Origin: Chromera velia
Lineage: Eukaryota > Sar > Chromeraceae
DNA: 64,000 nucleotides
Reading direction: 5' to 3'
Assembly: GCA_018398765.1 (NCBI GenBank)
Contig: JAHBMJ010001538.1
Span: 1-64,000 of the forward strand
The stretch's first letter is position 1, and each line of letters starts with the position of its first letter. Below the pieces are notes generated by a model. It had not been told where the DNA came from. It did not search any database and saw nothing but the letters and a program-made list of their open reading frames with translations. Of this stretch, positions 35,676 through 44,217 are shown piece after piece. The translations under genes were made by a program, and so were the position numbers.

Positions 35676-36313
35676 AAAAGAATGAAAGAAAGAAAGAAAG
35701 AAAGAAAGAAAGAAAAAAAGAAAGAAAAAACATACACAGAGAGGGAGAGAGAGAAAGAAAGGATGGAAGCAAGAAAGAAAGACAGAGACAGACAGACAGA
35801 CAGAAAGAAAGGAAAGACGGAAAGAAAGAAAGAAAGAAAGAAAGGAAGGAAGGAAGGAAGGAAGGAACAGAAGGAGAAAAAAGAAGAACGATTGAAGGAA
35901 AGAAAGAAGAGAAGGGGGGGGGGCGGGGGAAAGAAGGAAAGACAAAAGAACGCAATGAGGAACAAAAAGAAAGCAAGACAGGCAGACAGACAGACAGACA
36001 GACAGGCAAGCAAGCAGAACGCAGGACTAAGTGGCTGAATGATTCAACTAGATGATGAACAAACGAATCAAAGTGCATGTTGATTGAACTAGTCACTTGT
36101 ACGATATGCAGGTTCCTAGAGTATACGGATACGAACGAATGGACAAAATACAAATACTGCAAGGACGAACACAAGAACAGTTGTAAGGAAGTTGATGGAG
36201 GACACTTGAAAAAACTTAGTGCAACAATCTTGGGCATTCAAACCGTTGCTTGTATACAAGATGGCAAAACAGCTTTTGATATAGCTTTTGATGAAACAAT
36301 TGGAGAACATTGA
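34211..36313 (+). CDS. Putative secreted protein, possible papain-like/C39-like cysteine peptidase fold
   Basis: Exon 34211-35097 and exon 36112-36313 join in phase 2 (W296 is split), giving 362 residues. The start ATG begins a hydrophobic signal peptide (MKSAFGSLRIVLFSCILSVQ). The mature part contains VPWCGFASILRLTAQ (Cys105), NKHWARVTAIV (His281) and EYTDTNEW (Asp302). Order and context resemble the Cys-His-Asp arrangement of C39-like and papain-like peptidases, where CGxAS starts a helix and HWxxV starts a strand. This is an inference from motif shape; no full family signature is visible, and the protein may be something else. The 1,014-bp intron is mostly a GAAA/GA tract. Confidence 0.65.
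35138..36010 (+). repeat. Giant intronic purine tract, (CT)n then GAAA/GA/GACA units
   Basis: About 870 bp begins with (TC)n and (TG)n and continues as GAAA, GA, GACA and GGAA units. It fills nearly the whole intron of the secreted-protein gene. Both strands show open frames of about 300 residues (SFLSFF... or KERKKE...), which are artefacts of the repeat. Confidence 0.95.
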
Positions 36314-37330
36314 AGTCAAACTCGAAAAATCGTCTCTCTGATGCATTTTTGAAGTCACAATGAAGTGATTTGTTTACAAGAAAGAACTGATAAGCTTCAC
36401 AGGTAAGACCTAGGGTTAAACTCCTTAATCTGGTTCCCCTTAACCATACTGTATAGTATTATAAATCCGACATTGAGACTTTAGCTCTAGTTTTAGCTGA
36501 AAGTCCACTTAGTATGAGTTATAATGTGTTGAACTCCTACTGCAGGTTTGCTCTAGCTAATTTTTAATTACTATGACACCTGAGACTAGGTCCGAGTCTA
36601 GGACTACTAGTAGGTCCTGAATGGGGGGCTTGCCTAGGGGCTTAGGCTTACGGGCTCTGAGCTAGACTCTCACCTAGAGCTAGCTAGTCTTTGAGAGGGC
36701 TCTTGAGTCTTAACTGATATTAGTCTACTAGACTTAACTAGACTGTACAAGGTGCAACTGTACATGATTGAATGAAATTGAATTGATGAAGATAATTATG
36801 ATATTAAATTGGTGCACGAGGATGCCACAAATTAGTACACAAGGTATCCAAATTAAAATATGAATTAATAAGTATTCATTAATTCTTATTAATTCTATAT
36901 AGTCCCAATATTAGCTAGAATACTAGTCCCAATATAGTCTCAATCGTCTGCGATAATTGAATCATAATTCTACGTGGTCACTTATCTGTAGGGTGGTAAT
37001 TAACTCTACATGATAACATTGTAAATATTCTTAATATTGTACAAGAAAGCACCAGATATTGCATTGATTGCTAGATTGATTGCAATATAGATTGTAATTT
37101 GACAAGCTCAGTAAGCCCTACTAAGACACGTGAAGAACTTTGAATGTTAATGCATAGAGCTAGGTAAGGCTAGGCATATAGGGATGGAAACTTTCAGCCT
37201 CAGCCTGCCCCTTAGGCTAGTATAAGCTTACTTTTATAAAATTATATATAAGAAGCATTATACAATTTACATTTTATCCTAAACCTAGTCCTAAACTTTA
37301 CCTAGGGGCTATATATAAAACTTTATTTGA
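36314..37330. other. AT-rich intergenic DNA
   Basis: AT-rich sequence with many CTAG-containing words (GAGCTAGACTCTC, CTAGAGCTAGCTAG) but no coding signal or clear element boundary. Confidence 0.4.
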
Positions 37331-38090
37331 GTGTACGTCAGGTTCTGTGAAGACCTCGGACTCGTCCCACTGAATGGCTTCAGAAAGTGTGCACTTAAGG
37401 AGGGAGGGGGGGAGCATGACTTTGCTTTTGACGGTCAGTGCACCTATCGGAGTGCAGGGGGCGGCGAATTTCTTATCGATTATATATATGTGACTCCTTG
37501 TTTGCTTTTGTCTTGTGCATCCTTTTCGTTATGTATGTTGACGAGTGCCCCTTTTAATCATGTATGTCTGAGACTGACCCTTAAAGGAGGAAAGAAGAAA
37601 CCACCACAAGAAGAGAAGGAAAAGAAGGGAGAAAGAAAAGAGAAGGAAAAGAAGAGAGGACAAAAAGAGAAGAAAGGAGGGAAAAGACTAATCTTTAAAG
37701 AAATAGAAAAAGAAGAGGGGAGAATAAGATCCAGATAGAAAGGGACTTTCACACAAAGAATGGAAAGAGAATTCATAGAAAAATTGAACAAGAGAGTCAC
37801 CATAAAGAAGATAGGAGAGGTATTCTGAGAAGCAAATGATACGAACAAAGGAGAAACCATAGAGAGAGAAGCATTAGAAAGAGAATACAAAAAAATGAGA
37901 CAGGTAAGAGAGAAAACATACAGGTGGGCACTAAGGCAACAAAAGAAGAGGGAAAGAAAAGGGAACGGAGAAGCTTTAGAAACCGATGAGTCAGTAAGAA
38001 TAGGAAAGGCACTGAGAAGTTTGTCCCTGGTGCCTTCAATATCCCGCCGCCGTCCGACTAGGCAGTGCGCAAAGTGAGAGAAATATGCAT
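37331..38090 (+). mobile_element. LINE remnant: end of an APE-type endonuclease domain and linker
   Basis: The frame 37331-37738 reads FCEDLGLVPLNGFRKC, then an insertion, DFAFDGQCTYRS, and GGEFLIDYIYVTP. This matches the C-terminal pattern of LINE apurinic endonucleases (LGLVxLNG, FTF/TYRS, IDYIxVxP). The expected SDH motif is degraded (APFNHVCLRLTLKG). A Lys/Glu-rich linker follows, with an in-frame stop and further basic frames to about 38080. No reverse-transcriptase motifs follow, so the element is truncated and dead. Confidence 0.55.
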
Positions 38091-38719
38091 ATAAATAAAA
38101 GCATGCATGCACAGCATCGAATAAGTCGACCTAAATCACAGAAAAAATGCTAAACAGATGAAAAAGAAGGACAATTGCGAGAAGCTAGGACCAACAGACT
38201 CCTCTGTATGAAGTAGTAGAAAAGCTCTATCCATCTGTCTAGCAGCCTACTAGCCCCGAATCTTCTAGTGGTGTTCCCAGGCGGGCTTTCGAACCAGTCG
38301 TCCTTTAGTCGAGTTCAGCAGGTAGACCGATATAAAGTGATCAAGAATGCAGTTTTTTTTTGCTGGTGGCTACGGGGAGGCACTCAGAAATATAGATATG
38401 GTCCTTAAACGACTTTGTAGTAGTAATCTAAGCTCTAAAACATTTAAAATAAACTCTAAACTTATTTTATAAGCAAAAGAAGTTCTAAAAAATAAAATAA
38501 TGACACTTTTAGAGTATTGATTGAAGGTTCTTACTCGGTTCGAGTTTAAAAACTATACGTCTCCACCTCTAGGTTCTTAGGTTCCTAGAACCTAGGTTCT
38601 AGCCTTTTCAGTCTGATCCTCCAAGAACCCCAAAGAACCCGTCCAAAACCAGTTATGAAACATTGAACACAACGAAAATATTCAAAAGTTTGTCCACCAA
38701 TCCGACTGGAAAACGTTAG

Positions 38720-39553
38720 AAAAAGACTGTGAGAGGTAGAGGGAAAACATTGGAAAAGGGGGGGGGCATTGAAGATGACGAGTGGGTGGTGATGGATGTA
38801 GAGATCCCCATTAAGTTGGATGCCACACCAGAGGGAGAAGAACTCGAAAGTGTGTGGGAGCAGATTCAAACAGAAGATGCAGCATAAGAACATTTCCTTT
38901 CTGTCTTTGCACAAGCGGTGACGACACCTGAAGAGAAGCAAGGGGAGGTGACTGGGGTTGTTTCCTTTAAAGTACTAAACCGCGGTATGGTGCGGTTGAG
39001 TGCGGTTTGTGCTCTCTTGTATCAAGAGAAGTTGTCAAACGATCGGGGGGTGAGAGTGCGTGCGAAGTTCTACAGTCAGGCATTGATTCGGAAAGGCGAG
39101 TATTCTATCATGGTGGGACAACTCGTGGCATGCCAGTATGATGAGGGTGAGGGCTTAGAGAGAAAACTGAGTTGGTATGTTTCCAAGGTGGTGAACATTT
39201 TGTCGTGGAATGACAAAAAGAAAGCTTTTGAGCCCTCAGGGTTGCAAGTGATTGCACACGTCGAAGATGAAGAAAGGGACCTAGATGAACTGTACCAGAT
39301 TGCTGTGCATATATATCCTGAGTCCGACGAGGCTTCGACCGACTTAGCCGACATGCGCGCTTTCTCTCTCCTTTGACAGTTAGGCCAAAACAGGAAGCCT
39401 AAAAAAATTCACGTCGATAACGTCCCACGTTTTTCTATGTTCTTTTACATTCAGCATGCGCATGAAATGAATGAAACCGTCTTCATGAAAGATGAAGAGC
39501 TTGCTCGTCTTGTAAGTCTGTTTGAAGAGAAGAAAAAGCGAGTTGACAGCTGA
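38720..39553 (+). pseudogene. Single-frame ORF broken by two stops, possibly transposon-derived
   Basis: One frame stays coding-like for 278 codons but contains TAA at 38885-38887 and TGA at 39374-39376. Segment 1 ends ESVWEQIQTEDAA. Segment 2 contains VRVRAKFYSQALIRKGEYSI, then VGQLVACQYDEG and LSWYVSKVVNIL. Segment 3 contains KIHVDNVPRFSMFFYIQHAH and ends EEKKKRVDS at a TGA. No ATG clearly opens it. Segment 2 resembles, in layout only, the accessory region of some DNA transposons where a basic R-x-R block precedes a W-Y-V/A-K strand. I infer a decayed mobile-element or viral-like gene; the family is not recognised. Confidence 0.45.
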
Positions 39554-40334
39554 GTTTTATGATTTTGACGGTCAATTTTGGCATATGTAAGCATCTGTCT
39601 TATTTGCTTAGATCATTTTAATCATCTAAATTAGCTTTTTAGTCTTTTTAAAGCTTTAGGGGGGGGGTTCTTAATGGTTCTTATAGGTTTTTATCTAGGT
39701 TCCTAGAACCTAGGTTCTAGCGGTTTCTCTAGAGAGTAAGAACCAAATGATGGAGACACCACTTTGACGCAATGTAGACTTGATTCTTCTTTAAAGAATC
39801 TTTAAGAATCTGAAAGAACCTTACACTAACGAGTCTAGAAAAGCAAAAAACAGTGTTAGAACCTATTAGAACCTATGCTATATCATCTTCAATTACAGTA
39901 TAAACATACACAGTACTAGGGTTCTACCTAGGAGTGCTGCCCCGTAGCGAATTTCTTATTTTCCCAGTCTTCAGCCAGGTCTTGCAGAACAACCAGTGCC
40001 TGTAGTATCTGCTGGAGTGTAAGCCTAAGTTAGTTTGCTCTCTAAGCAACCCCCTTCTCTTTATCCGGAAACGAAAGGTTCGTCGCATTTCCCGAAAATT
40101 CACTCTTCACCCCTTTCTTCCACTTCAAATAAACGGAGGGAGGGATCTTAGACTATCCTGTCTTCGAGTCTTTTGCCAGTATTGGCAAGGCATTCTTCTT
40201 CATAACGACCTGCCCACCAGCCTAGGAAAAGAGAGCAAGAGAAGTTTGCAGAGAGAATAGAGAAGGATAAAGAGGAAGATTGCACACTGAGGCTCTGTTC
40301 AAATTCTTGATGAACGAAGGGCATAGTACGGTGG

Positions 40335-40718
40335 ATGACTCAGAGTTTCTGGGGAGGGCGGCATTCAGAAGAAGAGTGTTCAAGGAAAGCCCACGAACTA
40401 GGCCCAGGAAGGTACGCACCTGGAAGCTCGTTAGATGAAATAGTGCTGGCACAGAGACACGGAGTGATCACAAAAAGAAAGGGAGGAACAGAAAGAATAA
40501 AAGAAGAATACAAGACCATCCTGGAAGCAATGAAAGCAGGAAGACAGCTGAGGGAGGGAGAAGGAGAAATGAGAAGAATGGAGAGAGGGCATGCACAAAG
40601 CCAAAGTGTCCTTTCATTCTGTGTTATTGAATCGATTTTTGGAGCAGTCCCTTCTGAGCAGCCCATAGATCAAACTTCACCAAAGTATGCAAAGCGCAGA
40701 CAAATTGTTGTTTATTAG
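40335..40718 (+). CDS. Short basic ORF, possibly the 3' end of a retroelement
   Basis: A 127-residue frame with a charged helical middle (GTERIKEEYKTILEAMKAGR) ends at TAG, two bases before a run of strong hairpins. There is no recognisable domain. The position directly upstream of a structured 3' block, close to LINE debris, suggests the C-terminal end of a retroelement ORF. The confidence is low. Confidence 0.3.
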   Translation: MTQSFWGGRHSEEECSRKAHELGPGRYAPGSSLDEIVLAQRHGVITKRKGGTERIKEEYKTILEAMKAGRQLREGEGEMRRMERGHAQSQSVLSFCVIESIFGAVPSEQPIDQTSPKYAKRRQIVVY

Positions 40719-40720
40719 CG

Positions 40721-40797
40721 GCCTGGGAAACCAGGCGGGCCATGGGGTGTGGTCTAAGCCTCAGCGATGAGGTACATCCCCCTGCCGTTTGCGGGGG
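40721..40797 (+). ncRNA. Cluster of three stable hairpins, two with GNRA tetraloops
   Basis: Hairpin 1 (40721-40736) is GCCTGG-GAAA-CCAGGC. Hairpin 2 (40759-40772) is CCTCA-GCGA-TGAGG. Hairpin 3 (40778-40797) pairs CCCCC-T-GC with GCGGGGG around CGTTT. Two perfect stems capped by GNRA loops within 80 bases are unlikely by chance. The cluster starts two bases after an ORF stop. It may be the 3' UTR recognition structure of a LINE or another structured RNA. Confidence 0.5.
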
Positions 40798-41732
40798 CGA
40801 CCTCTATAAGACAAAATGACGACAGTGCTCTAGGGCACCATTAATCATTCACTTTTACTTACTCACTAATTGTACGTAAACAGGCTCTAGGGGTAGGGGG
40901 GGGGGTCTTTGCATATCAGTCAAGCAAAAATGACCGTTCTTCTCCATACTGAGTCCACAGTGGCATTCTACCTTTTACAAATTTTAATTGTACTTCTAAC
41001 TACCTAATAGCTAACTACGACTATTATATAGTGCTATAGAACTACTAGCTAGTTTCTGGGCTTACTATAGTGCTACCCTTCTTCTATAACGATGATGTAA
41101 CCGATCCACGCTAGGCTTTACTACGTATACTTTGGCATGAGGACGAACGTTTTCCACCCCCCGGGGGCTTCGCATTCACATAAGCAAAGCACACAAGGAC
41201 CTTGCCCCCAGACAGCCAGAGCAGCCGAAGAAGGCAGTCAAAGAAAAGAAGGGAAGCTGGGTTCAGGGCTGTCAGGTGAAGGACATTCTTCGGAAGTACA
41301 AGCAGGGAAGAGGATGGCGTTATGAGGTGGCATGGCATGGCTGACAGTCAACATCATATGAAGCAGCCTCGCTCATGCGCAAGTACGCCCTGCCAGAAGT
41401 GGAAGAGTTTGAGAAAAAATGCAGTTGTTAAGCTATTTGCCAAATGTTACGAAATGAGGGTCCATCAATTAACAATCTGCCTTGCGTGTTATGACTTGCC
41501 GAACGCTAGACGCCTATTATGGGCCGATAGCGATGGCGTATGATGATGATGATGATGATGATAGGATCATATGAATCATGATATGATACATAAAATTGCA
41601 CAAATGTGCAAAGCAGACGGACAGACACAGAGACTCACATGCAGATCTTCGCGAGCAACGCGTATTCATACAGTCTCTCTAAGTGAATGCATATTCTCCT
41701 GCGTGACTGCCGTACACACTCCATCCATGCAG
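40798..41732. other. Intergenic DNA
   Basis: AT-rich around 40860-41090. 41497-41537 holds a copy of the GCTAGACGC...ATTATGGGCCGATAGCGAT repeat also seen near 4733. 41546-41561 is (ATG)n. No gene is supported. Confidence 0.4.
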
Positions 41733-43631
41733 TCACCACAAATTCGTATCCTCCACCGTCAGCTTCAGGGAGGGTCGTTGCTCTTTGAGTTCCTCGGTCA
41801 GCTCCGTGGTGCATGTGTCAACTGAAAACGTCTCGAGCGAAAAGGGGAGAGACGGAACGAAAAGATCCAATTTCTCTCGCGTGAGATCGCAATAATAGAG
41901 CCGCAACTCCCTCAAGCTGTTCAGACACACCAGGCGCCCGCCCAAAGACGCCCACCCATCAGCAAGAATATCATGATTGCCGGAAAAATTCAAAAACTCG
42001 ACAGACATGGGAAGCGAAGAGAAAAGAGGTACTGCTTTGTCATCTGTCAAGCCACAATCGATCATCTCCAGCTCCTTCAATCTTTCCAGACTCCCCAATT
42101 TCTGCTTCGTTAGGGCCTCCCACCCCGCATTTGTGATTGTGGGGCTGTACGAGAGATTCAGTTTTTCTATTGATACAGGCAAAGATTCGAACAACGGAAT
42201 CGGTCTTTTATCATTCAGTTCACAACGTGCAACATTCAACTCTTTCAACCCCTCCAGGCTTTTCACACGCTCTGCCAACAACACCCACCCCTCAGTGCCC
42301 ACTGGCGCATTGTATGAAAGATCGAGATGCTCCAGAGAAAGGGGAAGCGACCCGAAAAATCGCTCTGCCTTCTCGTCATTCAAACAGCAATGCATCAGAG
42401 TCAAAAACTTCAAACGTCGGAGGGTCCGCAGACGAACCCCCAAAACCCCCCACCCACCGGGAGACAGCCTGACATTTAAATGGACCTTCAGACTTTCGAG
42501 CAAGGAGGGGAGGGCTGGGAAGAGAACCTCCGCTCTTTCGTCATCCAGATTACAATTGTACAAATCCAAATCTCTCAGTCTGTCAAGAACAGGCAGGCGC
42601 AATGCAAGAGCCTTCCAGTCGGGAAGTGCAATCCCCGCATTGTGACTGAGGACTAAGATTTCGATCGAGCGGGGGAGAGACGAGAGAAGGGGCTGCAGGT
42701 TCTCCTTACTCAGCACACAGCAGAAGAGGTTCAACGCTCTCAGCCTGGCGAGGTCCTTCACCCTTTGCCCCAACGCCATCCACCCGGCATCGTGAATGCC
42801 TCTGTTCGAGCCCAAGTTCAATTTTTCGATAGAGGAGGGAAGAGACGTGGCGACTCTCTCTACCCTCCAGTCCGTCAATGCGCAACCGGATAGATTCAGT
42901 TCTCTCAAGCATGTCAGGCTCTTCAGACGCTCATGAAGTGTGCCCCACCCGCTGTCCTCAATCCCAGGGCTATCATGGAGGTCGAGACTCTCAAGGGAGA
43001 CGGGAAGGGAGGAGAATAGCGCGTTGCCCCCCCTCTCCCCGAAATGACAACTGGAGATGGTCAGTTCCTTCAACCCCTGCAACCCCGCTAGATGCTGTCC
43101 CAACAGCACCCACCCCGCGTTTGAAAGGGAGAGATTCTTAGAGACGACAAGCTTTTCGAGGGACAAAGGGAGAGACGGGAAAAGCAAAGTCGCCTTCTCA
43201 TCATTCAAGCGACACTCTGCAAGAGAGAGACGCCTCAACAATGGCTTCTCTCCTTCCCCCGTCCACCCTTCGTCACCTTGCAAGAAACGACAGATCAGAG
43301 GGAGCTTGTCACCCTCAAAAAAGGAAGGGCCGAAGGTCATCTCATCTACACATCCTGGTACAGATCGCAACAAAAGCCTGAGCTTTGCGGGGCAGGCTTT
43401 GCACTTTGAGAGGTCGAGGCTCTGGAAGGTCAAGGCGGCGCCTCTCTTCTTCAGAGAGTCACAGACAAGCCACGCAAGGCCAAACGAGCCCTTGGTGGAG
43501 GCAAGCTGAGAGACGTGACTTGACGAAAGTCTGGCATGGTCAAGAAGTCGGGCTAGGAGAGCGGCCTCCTCAGGAAAGTCTTGAGAGGCTGAGGAAGGTT
43601 GCATATTACTTGTGAAAGAGTCACAAGACAT
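41733..43631 (-). CDS. Leucine-rich repeat protein, intronless, 632 residues
   Basis: A single uninterrupted frame starts at ATG 43631. After an N-terminal region of about 110 residues, the protein consists of roughly eight to nine modules of about 57 residues. Each module follows the pattern SLPxSLExLxLSxNxxIxxxGWxxLxxRLxxLxxLxxLxLxxCxLxDExAxxLF, that is, two LRRs of the Cys-containing/ribonuclease-inhibitor type per module. Such solenoids bind proteins, but the partner is unknown. There is no signal peptide, membrane segment, kinase or NB-ARC domain. It is divergent from the NRPS-like gene, with 586 bp between the starts. The C-terminus ends after the last repeat with a short tail. Confidence 0.85.
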   Translation of the reverse strand: MSCDSFTSNMQPSSASQDFPEEAALLARLLDHARLSSSHVSQLASTKGSFGLAWLVCDSLKKRGAALTFQSLDLSKCKACPAKLRLLLRSVPGCVDEMTFGPSFFEGDKLPLICRFLQGDEGWTGEGEKPLLRRLSLAECRLNDEKATLLFPSLPLSLEKLVVSKNLSLSNAGWVLLGQHLAGLQGLKELTISSCHFGERGGNALFSSLPVSLESLDLHDSPGIEDSGWGTLHERLKSLTCLRELNLSGCALTDWRVERVATSLPSSIEKLNLGSNRGIHDAGWMALGQRVKDLARLRALNLFCCVLSKENLQPLLSSLPRSIEILVLSHNAGIALPDWKALALRLPVLDRLRDLDLYNCNLDDERAEVLFPALPSLLESLKVHLNVRLSPGGWGVLGVRLRTLRRLKFLTLMHCCLNDEKAERFFGSLPLSLEHLDLSYNAPVGTEGWVLLAERVKSLEGLKELNVARCELNDKRPIPLFESLPVSIEKLNLSYSPTITNAGWEALTKQKLGSLERLKELEMIDCGLTDDKAVPLFSSLPMSVEFLNFSGNHDILADGWASLGGRLVCLNSLRELRLYYCDLTREKLDLFVPSLPFSLETFSVDTCTTELTEELKEQRPSLKLTVEDTNLW

Positions 43632-44217
43632 CTTCGAGCGCTGTCCCCCGAAAGTCTGCGCACTCTTTACAGGATGGTGAGTGAAAACAGTGATGCAGCC
43701 ACAGTGAGACTATACACCTACTCTGCTGCAAGATGGTCCGACTTGGTCCAAGATCGTTTAACAACTTCAAGGGCACAAGAGAATGACGAGATCCAAAGCT
43801 GCATTATCTTTAATCGACGACACATTTCACATTGGTGTACTGTGATCATGCAGCCGATTTATGCCGATTTACCCTATATAGCTTTCGTTGGGGCGCAGAG
43901 CCGCGTGGTCGCACGGACTCCCTGCCACGGAGTTGAGAGACGCCGCGTCTCCGCGGGGGGCGCGGGGGGGCACTCACAGCATCTCACAGCTTACACACGA
44001 CCTTTTTGGAGGACTTGGGTGTCAACTCCTTCGCTTTGATCATGTTCTGACTCGAACACCTGTACTGGCTCTGCAAGCAGTGCACACTCCGTGCTAAGTG
44101 CATCGGTCCGTAGCATCTGGAATACTTGTGCGCAGAAGCAGCACTTGTCCAGTGAGGTCGATAAGTGTGCGTGAGGTCTGCCCATAAATCTCGTGGGATC
44201 GTGAAAGACTTCGTAGC

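Noticed and set aside
35138-36055. Open frames of about 300 residues on both strands (Lys/Glu-Arg or Ser/Phe/Leu runs)
   Set aside because: They are translations of an intronic GAAA/GA microsatellite and lie inside the intron of a well-supported gene.
38260-38340. tRNA-like B box (GGTTCGAAAGCCC on the minus strand)
   Set aside because: The presumed T stem does not pair and no A box lies at the right distance, so there is no tRNA fold.
41977-43615. Plus-strand open frames opposite the LRR gene
   Set aside because: They are antisense shadows of the repetitive LRR coding sequence with no motif of their own.
43599-44097. Plus-strand frame between the LRR and NRPS-like genes
   Set aside because: It starts inside the antisense 5' end of the LRR gene and has no acceptable start, splice sites or domain; it is probably promoter DNA.
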